Positions 1 through 11,800 of a stretch of 64,000 nucleotides of DNA are shown in pieces. The DNA is taken from NCBI GenBank assembly GCA_029721435.1, contig CM056592.1:32747611-32811610 (forward strand), in the 5' to 3' direction. Each line of letters opens with the position of its first letter. Positions within the stretch are counted from its first letter, which is position 1. This DNA is from Gymnothorax reevesii (taxonomy: Eukaryota; Chordata; Actinopteri; Anguilliformes; Muraenidae). Made by a program: the position numbers and the translations under genes. The notes below the pieces were generated by a model, which worked only from the letters and a program-made list of their open reading frames with translations, ran no database searches and was not told where the DNA came from.

Positions 1-410
1 CGTTGCGCTACAGACTGTCCAGGACTTGGCGGATGCTTTAGTCCAGGTCTGGGAGGAGATCCTTCAGGAGACCATCCGCCACCTCATCAGGAGAATGCCC
101 AGGCGTTGTAGGGAGGTCATACAGGCACGTGAAGGCCACACACGCTACTGAGCCTCATTTTGACTTGTTTTAAGGACATTACATCAAAGTTGGATCAGCC
201 TGTAGTGTGTTTTTCCACTTTAATTTTGAGTGTGACTCCAAATCCAGACCTCCATGGGTTAATGAATTTGATTTCCATTGATAATTTTTGTGTGATTTTG
301 TTGTCAGCACATTCAACTATGTAAAGAACAAAGTATTTAATAAGAATATTGCATTCATTCAGAACTAGGATGTGTTATTTTAGTGTTCCCTTTATTGTTT
401 GAGCAGTGTA
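1..410 (+). mobile_element. Tc1/mariner transposon, 3' portion with transposase C-terminus
   Basis: Positions 2-151 form an open frame running off the left edge and ending in TGA at 149-151. Its last residues include IRHLIRRMPRRC and end EGHTRY, which I recognise as the C-terminal end of fish Tc1-like (IS630 superfamily) transposases. The roughly 260 bases after the stop are typical of the 3' untranslated region and terminal inverted repeat of that family, ending in GAGCAGTGTA beside a TA at 409-412. The catalytic DDE residues and the other end lie outside the window. Whether the copy is intact cannot be judged. Confidence 0.85.
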
Positions 411-2517
411 TATTATAAATTATTTTTTTGCCAATGATAACTCTATTCTAGATTATGAGGTATGGGTGTAGTGAGAGCTTTAGTGTTGCACTTGAGATGA
501 TGGTTTTCTCGAGACCCTGCATGGCATCACATTCATAGAGTTTATCTTCACCAGGAGGCATGGTAATTACTTGAGTGAGTGTGTGTGTGTGTGTGTGCTT
601 ATGTGTGCGTTTGTCAGCGGGATTAATCAAAAACTGTTCAACAGATTACCGCAGAATTTTACGGGAAGTTGGACCATATGAATGGGAAATTAAATGTCCA
701 GACCAATCCGGGAACAGATCCTGACTCAGCTGATTTTAAGTGATAAAGGACCAAACCCTGCAGTCGGAGGGAGGTATGCGCTCTCTGTGCCCTCTCGTTT
801 ATGTATAAAGTCCACAGGTATAAACACAGTCAGTCACTTTGCCGGCTTCTAATTTTACTGTTGGATACAGAGCAATGTAATTGGAGCAATTTATTTGAAA
901 TCATGTGCTCATTTTATCCCTTTTTTATTAGCTTTCTATGCAACCGTAGGACTTTTGTTTGTGTTACAGAGTATTGCAACAACAGCATGTAAGTTTGCAA
1001 TGTGCATGTAATCCTCAGTCCTGTTCATGTTGCATACAGCGCACAGATTTCAGAACATCGCGGTTTGTTTGCGGATGATGAAAGATGAGCATCATCAGTT
1101 CTGCAAACACATGCTGGCTCGAAACAAGCAGATGACTTAAGCTGTCACAATATTATGAACGTTCAACCTCAACCTTCAAAATAGTTAAAGATAAGTATAA
1201 ATCAGCGGTTCATCAGATTTCCAAACTGCTTCCATTCAATACAATAAAATAAAATATATAATATATTTCAATTAAGTAGCACTCACCCTCTCCGATGCCT
1301 CTTGGGAAATTATTGACTCTACAATGCTTCACTCGAAAAAAAGAGGTAAAAAAAATGAAATTAAAGAATACTCATTCACATTACCTTTAGTTCATCAAGC
1401 TTTTTTAGGAAAAGGAATGACCAGTAGGTCCAGTGAGATTTGTGGACTTACCCATTAAAGTTCTCGCCACAGTGTCTAGATTACCCAGCCTGCTGGCATT
1501 TTTATAATGAACCCTTTGGCTGGCATGAGGTTTAAACACCTATATTTGGGTTGGGGTGGTAAGTGGTGGTGGTACAGGGCGTGGGGAGGGGTGGGGGTTA
1601 TTGGTGATTTATAAATCCTCAGATCCACTGTTGACGGCAGCCATAGAGCTCATGCAGTGTGCATCTTATGCCTGTTTCCCTATAAAGAGCATCTTCAGTA
1701 ACCCCTTATGTCCTGGATCCAAAGCGCATGGTGCATATATTATCTGTTGCCGTGTGTTAAACAAAGGACAGATGTGCAGATTTGGTGCTACATCATTTCT
1801 CTTTTTTTTTCCTTCTGGTTCAGAATTTTTAACCCATTTGAGAAATTATGTGATTCTTTGAAGAGTTCAGAATGAAACATGACGCTACCTTATAAGCATC
1901 ACAGATAATTCATAAAATAATGATAAAACTAGCTGAATAACATTAAATATGGCAACTTCATTAATTGGAATCGATTGTTATAAACAATACCACGGGTTTT
2001 GTATTTCCTGAATTTGCACAGAGGGAGATAGATTTGTGAGTGACTAATATTAGTGTGATTATAAGCTGCCAAAGTCAATAGTAATGACCTTTCTCCACCA
2101 CGGAAAGATGGCTGACATATTAGAAGAAAAATATGCTTTATGGGGTTAGATGTGCCATATTGGGGGTGTTGATTTCACTTCACAAATCTTCAAGTTCAGT
2201 TCCAATGGAGATTTATTGCTGGAACTGGATGTCATCTAAGAGCTGGCGAGTCGTTCCGCATCTGTGCATAGCATGGAAGCTAATGTTCTGTCTTCCTAGG
2301 ATAAGACATAATCTAAGGGAGGGTGCATACTTGGTTTGAGGATTACTGTCTGCCATGAGAATTTTCCATGTGATGCAGTTACTGTTTTTAAATATCAGAG
2401 GAAATGAATATCAGGTCATTTCTCATCAATTTCGGATAAATATCGAATTGGGTGTTGAGAGTAAATATATTCTAATATATATGATCTATTAAGGTTAAAA
2501 AGACTAACCAGAATATT
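411..2517. other. Intergenic DNA, no gene recognised
   Basis: Short open frames here (for example 801-992 and 1556-1861) show no recognisable domain or splice context. Apart from the GT microsatellite I see AT-rich unique-looking sequence. Confidence 0.6.
579..597. repeat. GT dinucleotide microsatellite
   Basis: About nine uninterrupted GT units, in intergenic DNA that otherwise shows no gene-like structure between 411 and 2517. Confidence 0.9.
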
Positions 2518-2562
2518 ACATTACAGGTTCTTAGCAGACGCTCTTATCCAGAGCGACGTACA
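2518..2562 (+). repeat. Fish SINE-type conserved core fragment
   Basis: The stretch reads ACATTACAGG, then TTAGCAGACGCTCTTATCC, then AGAGCGACGTACAAA. This matches a core found in very many dispersed fish repeats that I associate with V-SINE-like elements. Only this core is recognisable; no tRNA-like head or tail can be defined. The family name is recalled, not checked. Confidence 0.6.
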
Positions 2563-4420
2563 AAAGATCGGTACAAAATATATGCGTAGCATAATGAAAT
2601 TAAATATTTCAGTTATTTATTTCCAATATTTCAGGTTGATGAAATGTTCTTTGACGAATGTGGAATACCTTGCAGTATTTTAATCATACTGGGATTTTGT
2701 CATTCCAGTGCTGCTGCAGGACGCTCAGAGTAACGAGCATTTGCACCTGAGGACAGGAAATAACCCGTTTTGAACAAAAAATTGGACAAATATTTATGAA
2801 TATGGCATAGCTGAAAGAAAACAATGCTAGAGGAGTATTTCATTAAGGTAGATGCATGCTGGTCCTTCGATCTTAACATCAGTTTGATAGAAAACTATTT
2901 AACTAAAATAAACAAGGTTAGAATGAAAAAGATACGATGGTGCGCATTGGTCTCCGTTTTAGCCGACACACTTTACTTTAAAAAGAGGTATTTTGAACTG
3001 TTAAAACATTGATCATTTTCATATGAAATCTCACAAAATAAAAGATACAGATAGCCTTGTAGCCCCAAACTGAAAAATATTGCACAAATGCGTAGCAGCA
3101 CTGAACGATTTAAAAATCACTGTTAGAATTTTTACAGAGACGTCATTGCTCACTGGGAAGCCATTCTATCTATTTGCATTTTGCTAAGTCATTTACTCAA
3201 ACCATTGATCCTGTATTTTACTCTCTATAACGAATGATATTGTGAAGTTTGACTTGAGGTACAGCTAACTTGTGGTGTTCGATAAGTCTTTGACATCTTC
3301 AAAATTACTGTACATGTACTGGTGGAATCCGGTCAGAATTTTCTGGAACTTTGATTAAAAAGCCCAGTTAATGCCCGACTGTACACAACAGTATTTCTAA
3401 TTGGTACGAGGTTATAAACACAGGAAAAGAACTGTTGTCACCGTGGTCATTTTTAAACCTAGTCCTGCATCTAGGCTAATGCTTATCGAGGAACAGGGAA
3501 CAATATATCGATGGCCGACTCAACGGGAAATGATTACGGTCCTCCATAAATCGGCGACCGACAGAATAGAGTTAAAACGGTTCCACAGGTCTTGATTCTA
3601 TTTCTCCTAAATAACACATCCGACAGGTGATGAAGGAGGCGGATAACCAGCGATTTCTAAAAGCGTTTCAGATACACCCAGCGGGCAAAGAATATCTTTT
3701 CAAGTGCATGACATACATTGTAAGTGTCTTCCCACTGCTAGAAAAAGACCGGGTAAAGAAGCATTGCGGTAAATCTGACAGAAGGTCAGGCCGCTGTGGC
3801 ATGTCCTTGCTGCCAAGACAAAGCGTTTGGCATACCCGGGAGGCCGGGGGCATGAGAATGGCACCAGCTGCTGCTTTACTCCTTGAAGCTTCTTCATAAT
3901 GTCACATGATGATGCACTTTTACCGCTCTAATATAAGACTACTGGAGCATCTTGGGCTGGCATTTAGAGGCATTCTCAGGCCAGTGTATCACTCACTCTA
4001 AATATGACAGGAGGTCAGAAAGGTCTCCGGTATGATCAGAATGGTCATGGTCAATGGTCAAGAAAAAAGCATTCATTACAATTTACACGGTGAAAAATGC
4101 CTAAAAAATTGAATTGGAACATTTTAAAAACATTCAAAATTTACCTCTGGCACTTTAAAAGTGGCACTCTTCATTTGGAAATATGGAATGTCATAATAGC
4201 ATCAAGGTCGATTGTGTTCCTGATTTTTGGTCCGGATCATCTGGTAATAGCATTGAAGGCCTCATTTAAGAAGACCTTCATCATGTGCAAAATGTTTTAG
4301 CGCAGGCAAAACTGAAAACGGCCAACGATTCCTGAAAAAATAAACATCTGGCCAGTCTTTGGTCTTGTTTCTGGCTTTTTGTGTGCTAGATTTCTTTGGT
4401 CGTGCTGAAGGTCTGAAGAT
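2563..4420. other. Intergenic DNA, no gene recognised
   Basis: Open frames at 2824-3012, 3401-3595 and 3627-3899 have no recognisable homology and overlap open frames on the other strand. I see no repeats with definable ends. Confidence 0.5.
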
Positions 4421-4515
4421 GCTTTCACACCGGACGAATTTTTCGCACGACAGATTACATTCATAGTCAATGCAAAGACGCGAATACGCGGACGTTTTTC
4501 GTCCGGTGTGAAAGC
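4421..4515. mobile_element. Short inverted-repeat element (MITE), copy A
   Basis: The ends are inverted copies: GCTTTCACACCGGACGAA at the left and its complement, TTCGTCCGGTGTGAAAGC, at the right. The interior contains CAGATTACATTCATAGTCAA. A related copy with the same ends and a similar interior lies at 34358-34517. No coding sequence. Small non-autonomous DNA transposon; superfamily not assigned. Confidence 0.75.
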
Positions 4516-4521
4516 AGCGTA

Positions 4522-6168
4522 AGTAATCAAACTTTGAGGGTAGAACCTGAATTATAAAGGACATTTATGCTCTCCGTGCATTACTTTCAAGAGCAAAGCA
4601 GGTACTGTAGCTTCAATTTCTGAGCATGGGCACATTTCAGTGAAATTTATAATTATGACTTTGTGGGTCTAGTCTGTGGATTCATCGTTTAAAATGGTTA
4701 TTTGGTGACATTCATTTCCTTGCAGTTACCCAAACTGCACCAGAAGAAATGTGGAGTCTGGCAGGTGGCTTTACAACAGCCAGTAATCTTAAGCAGTAGC
4801 TGTCCTGACCTCCCTCCTAGGATAGACTCCTCTCATTGCCCATGGAAAGTTCATCTACTTTCCAACGTGATCTTATTTTGAGCAATTAAAATTCAATTTT
4901 AACATGAAATAACAGCCTAAGCATGATTTAAAGGCAGACTTATGAACATGACCATGCAGTGTTGAGCTGTAGTAGACCACTCTTTCACTGAATACCAGCA
5001 GGTCAGCTTCGATGGACACGAAACCAACCGAACTGGTGGTAGATGTAGGTGTTTAAAGGAAGATGAAAATGGAGGACAACAGGACACATCAAACTGTGCG
5101 GCCAAATGCTGAGTGGTTTGATCTAGGATGGGATACAACTTTTCGCCCACTTTAATAAGAACTCTGAAGGACTTACCAGCAGAACATTAAAAAAATAAAA
5201 TATTAGTCCTTGAAATTACTGCTTGAAGGGCAGCAGAACTAGTTGAATTGGATGGACTTTCTTTTCAATTGAAGGGAGAATCCAAACACTGAATGAAATC
5301 ATTAATGTATGCAGAAAACTAAGCAGCAAAACAATCTATGGCAAGGGGTAAGCAAGTTGCAGGCAAAATTTGCGTTTTTTTTTTTTGTTGGTGTGTGTTA
5401 ACTTTGACAGCAACCTTTAAAAGAAGTAAATCATGAACAGATAGCCAAATCTGAGTGTTGATACTAGTAAGTGGGAGGATTACTGTTGGTCCTTCGTAAT
5501 GTAAACTTCGCCCCCTGGTGGTCAGGACACGGGGATCGTAAACACTTGTTCATCATAAATGCACGAGTAGTGAACGTGGGCCGATTTTTGCTTATTTCCT
5601 GTGACACTGAGCAAAACTAATGACAGCAGCTGGAAAAACAATGTCACCCGAAATAGGCCCACTTATATTTGACCAGCTCCATGGGGAAATAAAATCTATT
5701 TGTACAGATTTAAACATTTGGCACGCTCTACATAAGCACAACAATCACATTTTTTGTCTGAGTTGTGATTTGCATGGTCTCTAGTTGACTACATGAGCAC
5801 CAAAGTGTTTTTCTAAGGCACCAAGTCTGCAGCAGGTGCCTCAATAGTCTACAGAAAAAGGCTTGCACACTCATTCAATACCCCACACATGTACAATTTA
5901 TTTGTAAACCAAACAATTAACATTTCTCTCCATTTAGATCATCTTCACTACATCCTCGCATGTTGTGAGTGACACATTAAAATACAGCAACCTGAAACTC
6001 CCACAGGTCCAGGACAAGAGCTCAACCCACTATAGCGTCCCAAGGAGAGACTCGGGGATGCATACAGCGACGCAAACAAATTCCAGGGAATAAATAACTG
6101 TATCAATGCTAAACATAATTAAAACATTAAAATAGTAAATTGCACAGAAAAATGCCAATAGCACCACA
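4522..6168. other. Intergenic DNA, no gene recognised
   Basis: No open frame here has a recognisable product. A poly-T run lies near 5377-5388; otherwise unique-looking AT-rich sequence. Confidence 0.5.
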
Positions 6169-6900
6169 TACAGTGCTGTGAAAAAGTATTTGCCCCCTTC
6201 CTGATTTCTTTTTTTTTTTTTTTTGCATATTTGTCACACTTAAGTGTCTCAGATCATCAAACAAGTTTTAATATGAGACAAAGATAACCTGAGTAAATAC
6301 AAAATGCAGTTATTAAATGGTGATTCCATTTATTCCGGGGGGGGGGGGACTATCCGAACCCACTTGCCTCTGTGTGAAAAAATAATTGCCCCCCCCCCCC
6401 CCCTGTCAAATCACGAATTAAGTGTAATTAACCACATTTTTCGAGTTCAATTTCATTAGCCACACCCAGGCCTGATTACTGCTAGACCTGCTGAATCAAG
6501 AAATCACTTAAATAGAACCTGTCTGACAAAGTGAAGTCGGCTAAAAGATCTCAAAAAGCAACAAATCATGCTGCAATCTAAAGAAATTCAAGAACAGATG
6601 AGAAACAAAGTCATTGACATCTATCAGTTTGGAAAGGGTTACAAAGCCACTTCTAAGTGATTTCTTGATTCCGTAATCAGGCCTGGGTGTGGCTAGTGAA
6701 ACTGAACTCAAAAAATGTGGTTAATCACACTCAATTCATGATTTAACAAGGGGGGGCAATTACTTTTTCACATGGGGCAAGTGGTTTCGGTTAGTTTTTT
6801 TCCCCCTTAATAACTGGAATCACCATTTAATAAGTGAATTTTGTATTTACTCTGGTCATATTTTTCTAATATTAAAATTTGTTCATGATCTGAAAAAGAG
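6169..6900. mobile_element. Tc1-like deletion derivative with long inverted repeats
   Basis: The left end is TACAGTGCTGTGAAAAAGTA followed by TTTGCCCCC, a start I recognise from long-TIR fish Tc1 elements. Sequence 6230-6505 returns as its reverse complement at about 6655-6897, including the GATTCCATTTATT and CCAGGCCTGATTAC segments. The unique centre, about 6555-6655, encodes residues like NKVIDIYQFGKGYKATS, resembling the N-terminal helix-turn-helix of a Tc1 transposase. Most of the transposase is gone and the outermost 50 or so bases of the right end are missing, so the copy is dead. Poly-G (6340s) and poly-C (6390s) runs sit in the left repeat. Confidence 0.85.
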
Positions 6901-7337
6901 GTTATATAACCCCCACAACAGATCTACTAAGCCAGGCTCAATAATAAGTCATATCTGAGACCATGTTCAAATATATAATATGGGAAGAATGAGAGATACG
7001 GGTTGATGTCATACTCCTCATTCAAACCACGAGGGGACAAAGTGTCAGGAGTATAAATCGAAATTTTTCCCTCTGGAGAAGTAGATTGTCTTGGTTCTCT
7101 CCCTTAACTGGAATGCACACTGACACTGTTTAGTGTATTATTTCCTAACCCTGCTTCTGCAGTACCCCTGCCTAAAATGCGTAAGACAGGGCGATTCCAG
7201 GAGCAGGGCTCAGGGCTGTTTCCTGACTCCAGGGCTGGGAAACAGCAGTACAGTCTATCTGACAAACAACAGGCAATGAAACTCACCTGAGCTTATTTCC
7301 ATATTTCTGCTGAATCACCGCTGAAATCATTGGAAAA

Positions 7338-7551
7338 TGGGTTAAAATGGCATTTACAAGATGGCTGCCATGGCGGCCATGTTTAAAAATGGATTGCAAC
7401 AATTAATGTTAACTTTGGTGTCCTTATTGGTAGGAAGATGTCTGTAGCGTTTCAGCTGCATTGGTCCCATGATGATGTTTACAGATGCAGCCGATGACGA
7501 CAGACAAACCGACCATGAGAAAAGCCTACAAGCCTGTTAGTCCAGGTGGCG
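7338..7551 (-). mobile_element. Dispersed element fragment related to 42303-42640, reverse orientation
   Basis: The segment shares blocks in order with the reverse complement of 42303-42540: GGCTGCCATGGCGGCCATGTTT, AACTTTGGTGTCC, GGTAGGAAG, GTTTCAGCT, AGATGTTTAC, CGACAGACAAAC and GACCATGA. The other copy ends in a hairpin (AGCTCACCTGAC paired with GTCAGATGAGCT); here the corresponding end near 7520-7551 is decayed. No coding capacity. Confidence 0.65.
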
Positions 7552-7745
7552 TTGTTATGGAATCCACCTACGTTCTCACAAAGACATGTCGCTCTGGAGC
7601 ATTCAAGTGCTAGGATTGGTCAGTCATTCGGGCGCCAGGATTAGCCAGCCATACTTTCCTGGAGCTGAATGGCTGGCCAATCCAAGCACTTGAATGCTCC
7701 GGAGGGGCGTGTCTTTGCAAGGACATGGGTGGGTTCAATAATAAC
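7552..7745. mobile_element. Imperfect palindromic element (hairpin MITE)
   Basis: The left arm (GGAATCCACCTACGTTCTCA, then CAAAGACATG, then GGAGCATTCAAGTGC) is matched in reverse complement by the right arm (GCACTTGAATGCTCC, then CGTGTCTTTG, then GACATGGGTGGGTTC). The arms are about 75 bases each around a spacer of about 45 bases. No coding sequence; superfamily unassigned. Confidence 0.7.
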
Positions 7746-8859
7746 ACGTCTAGGTGAGGTAAAAGGATCAAGTATCTTAATTTTATAAAGAAATATATTT
7801 TTTCATGGATGACACAAACTGAAAATGAAATAATTCTAAAACATGTTTACATTTCTTCTCCATGTTTTGAAACATGCATTGTGCATTTATCAAATGTTCC
7901 TTGTAGTATGGACTTCTACATCACAAAATTTTCCACATATAAAGTATAAGTTTCTCAGGAAGATCAGACACTCAGTGTCCTGCAAAACATCCATCATCTT
8001 GGGAAACCTTCCCATTGGACAGTGTTTGATCATTGTGTTGCATTAGCGCCTAACAGCCCTTTTGTGCTCAGATGTGTTTATCAGGCTGCAAATGTTGTTT
8101 CAGAGACTAATCAGGGATAAATGAATTAACAGGTGAGCATAGACAAATTCATGAGGAATCACCAGAGAATCATCCCTTGCATTGAGTAATTTATCAGTTG
8201 TCTATCAGAGAGAACAGATGACTTGTTTTCTTCCAGTTTTGGAAACCCTAATTTTGAAATTTGTGTAGCACCAATGCATAGGCCTTTCAAAAAAAATTCA
8301 CGAACTAAAAATTGGATAAAATAAAATTTAGCATCATTTAAAAATAACACAGAATTAGATATAGCATTTGAATTATTTGGTGGTTCTAACATGACATCAT
8401 TTTAACCTTTCCATCTTAAGCTCCAGGGAGACTGGATTGCATTCCCCAGAGGTTAAAATCTCTCCTGAAGAATGTAAGAGGCAAAAACGCTGAGGAATCC
8501 AGGGCCCAGTGTGTGTGCAGTTGTCTTGGCTCTGAGACATGACATGGAAGCTCAACCAACAATGTGACCCTCCGTCGCCACTGCACAACCAAAGCCTCTC
8601 AGTTTCTCATACACTCACAGATGTCCAACAGAGGTCTTCAAAAATTACACCACACTGCTAATGGGATTTTTCTTCTCTGAACACAGAAATGTGTAAAACG
8701 CACAGAATTACAAAGTATTAATCTACCTAAAAACCAACTGAACAAAGTTCAATTTCACAAATTGGAATCATAAAAATCAGGTGAGGCTCTCCACCCAAAC
8801 TTAAGCTTACCACAGTGCAATACAAATTTCTTTTTCAAAACTGTTAATATGAATTGCAG

Positions 8860-8893
<34 letters not shown>

Positions 8894-11800
8894 ATTGTGT
8901 CACATCTCTGTCAAAGACATGAAAACATGACACAAATTGTTAAGCCATTTTCATTCCAACTTGGTTTGGGCACATCTATCATAATATAGCCATAATATTT
9001 TCTCTAAATATACCACTATATAACGAGAAACAACATGCCAATGAGATTCACAGACCTTTTGGTCTTTTTGGCCCTTTAAGAAAGACAATAATACCAGTGA
9101 TTATCTGGAAGAGCCGTCTCACCGATGTGCGAAGATCACCACACTGAGAGACGGAGAACAGCTGCCAATGCCAAACTTACAGCAGCGCCGACAGCAGCAC
9201 AGAGGGGAAGGCGATGCATGAGAAAGGACAGGCAGACTGCGAGAAAAAAAACAATGAACAAAACTCTGGATGCACCACTTTCACCATATTTAAGAGTGCC
9301 GAGTGTGTTTTACATGAAATGGAATATTAAACTAAATCAGAAATGTAGAGTGATTTGATGGAGAAAAGAGAACACTGCGTATTTTGTATCATGAGGTCTC
9401 TATGGGTCAGAAGCTAAAAATATGTCTTTAGGGTTGTTATATGATGTAGTTCACAGGCTTTAATGGGGTCCAGCTTTGGTTTATAAAATGGCGACTAGCT
9501 GCCGGGTTAGCTCTCTTGGTTAAGGTGCCGCAATTGCGCTAAAGCGCTGCAGGGATGCAAATGGGAAGGGACTGCTAGAAAGGGAAATTAAAAATGATTG
9601 TCTTGTTCATTACTCAAGCACCTCCTGCTGGCCAGCCGGGCGCTCGTCAGTGAGATTCGAAGCTTGTTCATGTTCGAGTATCCTCTACCCTCGTTCTGAA
9701 CTTTAGATGGTTTTGAGAAATGAGTTTAAAGATGCAGGGTTTGACAGGCACATGCTTCGGAGGAGTGCTGTAAATGGTCTCTGTTGGAGCCATTATTTTT
9801 GGATTTACTTTTATTTAGAAAAAAAAATTTTTATTTTGTGATAACTTTATAGAGGGACTTTCATTTTGAAACTTTACCTGTAGGTAGGAACCATGAATGC
9901 AGATATCGTGGGGAGAAAGGTGGGGTTGGTGAGCACATGGTTTTTCGACCATCTTGGATTTTCTTTGTTTGCAGTATGGCTGTGAGCTTAAGCATTTTGG
10001 GATTCTTTGCATTGGATGTTTTACTCACAATAAAACTACTAAACTAACCACAACGGGACTCTGTGGAATACTTGGAACTGATGCGTCGGAAATTACCAAT
10101 CCAAAAGTAGCCCACAAGTTGGAAAATGTTCAGATGGCTACTTCAGTGTCTCTCTCCTGAGCTGGCAACAGGGGGTCGCATACAAGCGAGCCTTGTACAC
10201 AGTTCGAGCATTGGGCTTTCCAAATTTGGGTGGGATTGCCAAATTTATCTTGGAAAAAAAAGAGAATAGCTACTATAAAAAATAGCCTTCTCAGTTAACC
10301 TGAGAGCGAAATGCTGTTTTGAGAGTCAAATATTTCATGTGCGATATTGCTAAGAAACTGAAGATTCAAAAAAATAAAAAAAGATGTGCTTGAGTGTTCA
10401 AAAGAATAGCATGCAACAGGTCTAACACGCAAAGACAGAATTGGAACACCAAGATGCACATCCGCACAAGAGGGAAAGTGCATCAGAATCTGCAGTTTAA
10501 GAAACTTTTTGGATCTCAGCTAGCAGCCTCACAGTCACGGTACAATCCAGACCTGATGTTTTGCTACAGTGAAGAGTAGCTGCTACCCGCAACCCGGAGT
10601 GAAATTGCAATGTTTTTTTTCGTGCATGACCGTTTTTCAAAAATCGGGCGACGTCAAGTCCTTCCTGGTGTCCAAGTGGATATTCACACCAAAGTTGGTG
10701 ATAATCGGTCGCGAAATGTAGGAGAAAAACATGTACATACACACAGAGACAGACAGCCATCGACCTGAAATATATTATAGATATGACTAATACGAAGGGC
10801 TTACTTGAAATTCAAATGTGCAAAATACTGTAACAAGTGAAAGAACAATACTTTAGCTTAATATAACATGACAAGTGTGCATGATACGATGGGAGTGGTT
10901 TCTGTTGAATCAAAGTCGCATATTAGTTCACCGAGCCCTGAAGCCAGAGTTCTAACCAAAGGCTGAGAGCCAGGCACCAGGCCAAAGCCTGGCACTAACC
11001 GGCACCAACCAGACCCCTCTCCCCAGGGCTATTTCAGGAGCCTCAGAGCTCCAGCTGACAACACAGCTGACAACAAACACGGGTGCGGTAAAAGAGCTGT
11101 AAAGCTTATATCTAGTGATTTTATCAAACTTTTTTCATGAAATCAGACTGCATAATACAGCTACATTGAGTAGTTCTCAAAAATTCTCACCTTTAATGCT
11201 GAGGTTTCATTGCATCCATGACTGAGCAACTAACACAATCCAAAACAAAAAAAATTAGAGGTGAAATTTAAGTGAAATGTATACACAACTTTTCATGAGT
11301 TTGTAAGAGTCCATCAATGTCCATTCTCTCCTCACAAATAAATTTCAATCAAGTCTACGAAATCATGATTGATGAAAAAAGCATTTTAATATTTACAGCC
11401 TTATGATAGTTTCTCTAAACTCGGTCCTGGTGCCCTCCTGTGTATGATAGTTTTTGTACCGACCACAATTGCAATTGTAGGATTTTAATAAGCTGTTAAT
11501 TTGTCCTGATTGGGTGCATTTCATGTTAAACGTCATTATTTACCATCTTAAGCCACATTTTAACAGATATATCCATGTGTCGTGCGGAATAAACGACCCT
11601 TTAGCATATCATGTTACCTGACATTGCTTGCAATATAGAAATATAAGCAACATTTTTTAAAAGTTCAAATTAGACACTGAGAAAATCATTAACCTCCAAA
11701 TTGGGTAGCTGAACACTGGTGTCTGGAGTCATTTTTCCAAAATAATATGCCAAAACATTATGACAAATGTCACCCAGCACAGGTCTGACTATATAATTTG

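Noticed and set aside
9500..9665. tRNA-like SINE head (TTAGCTCTCTTGGTTAAGG as A box, GATTCGAAGC as B box)
   Set aside because: The two boxes are about 140 bases apart, too far for a Pol III tRNA-type promoter, and no cloverleaf or tail could be drawn.
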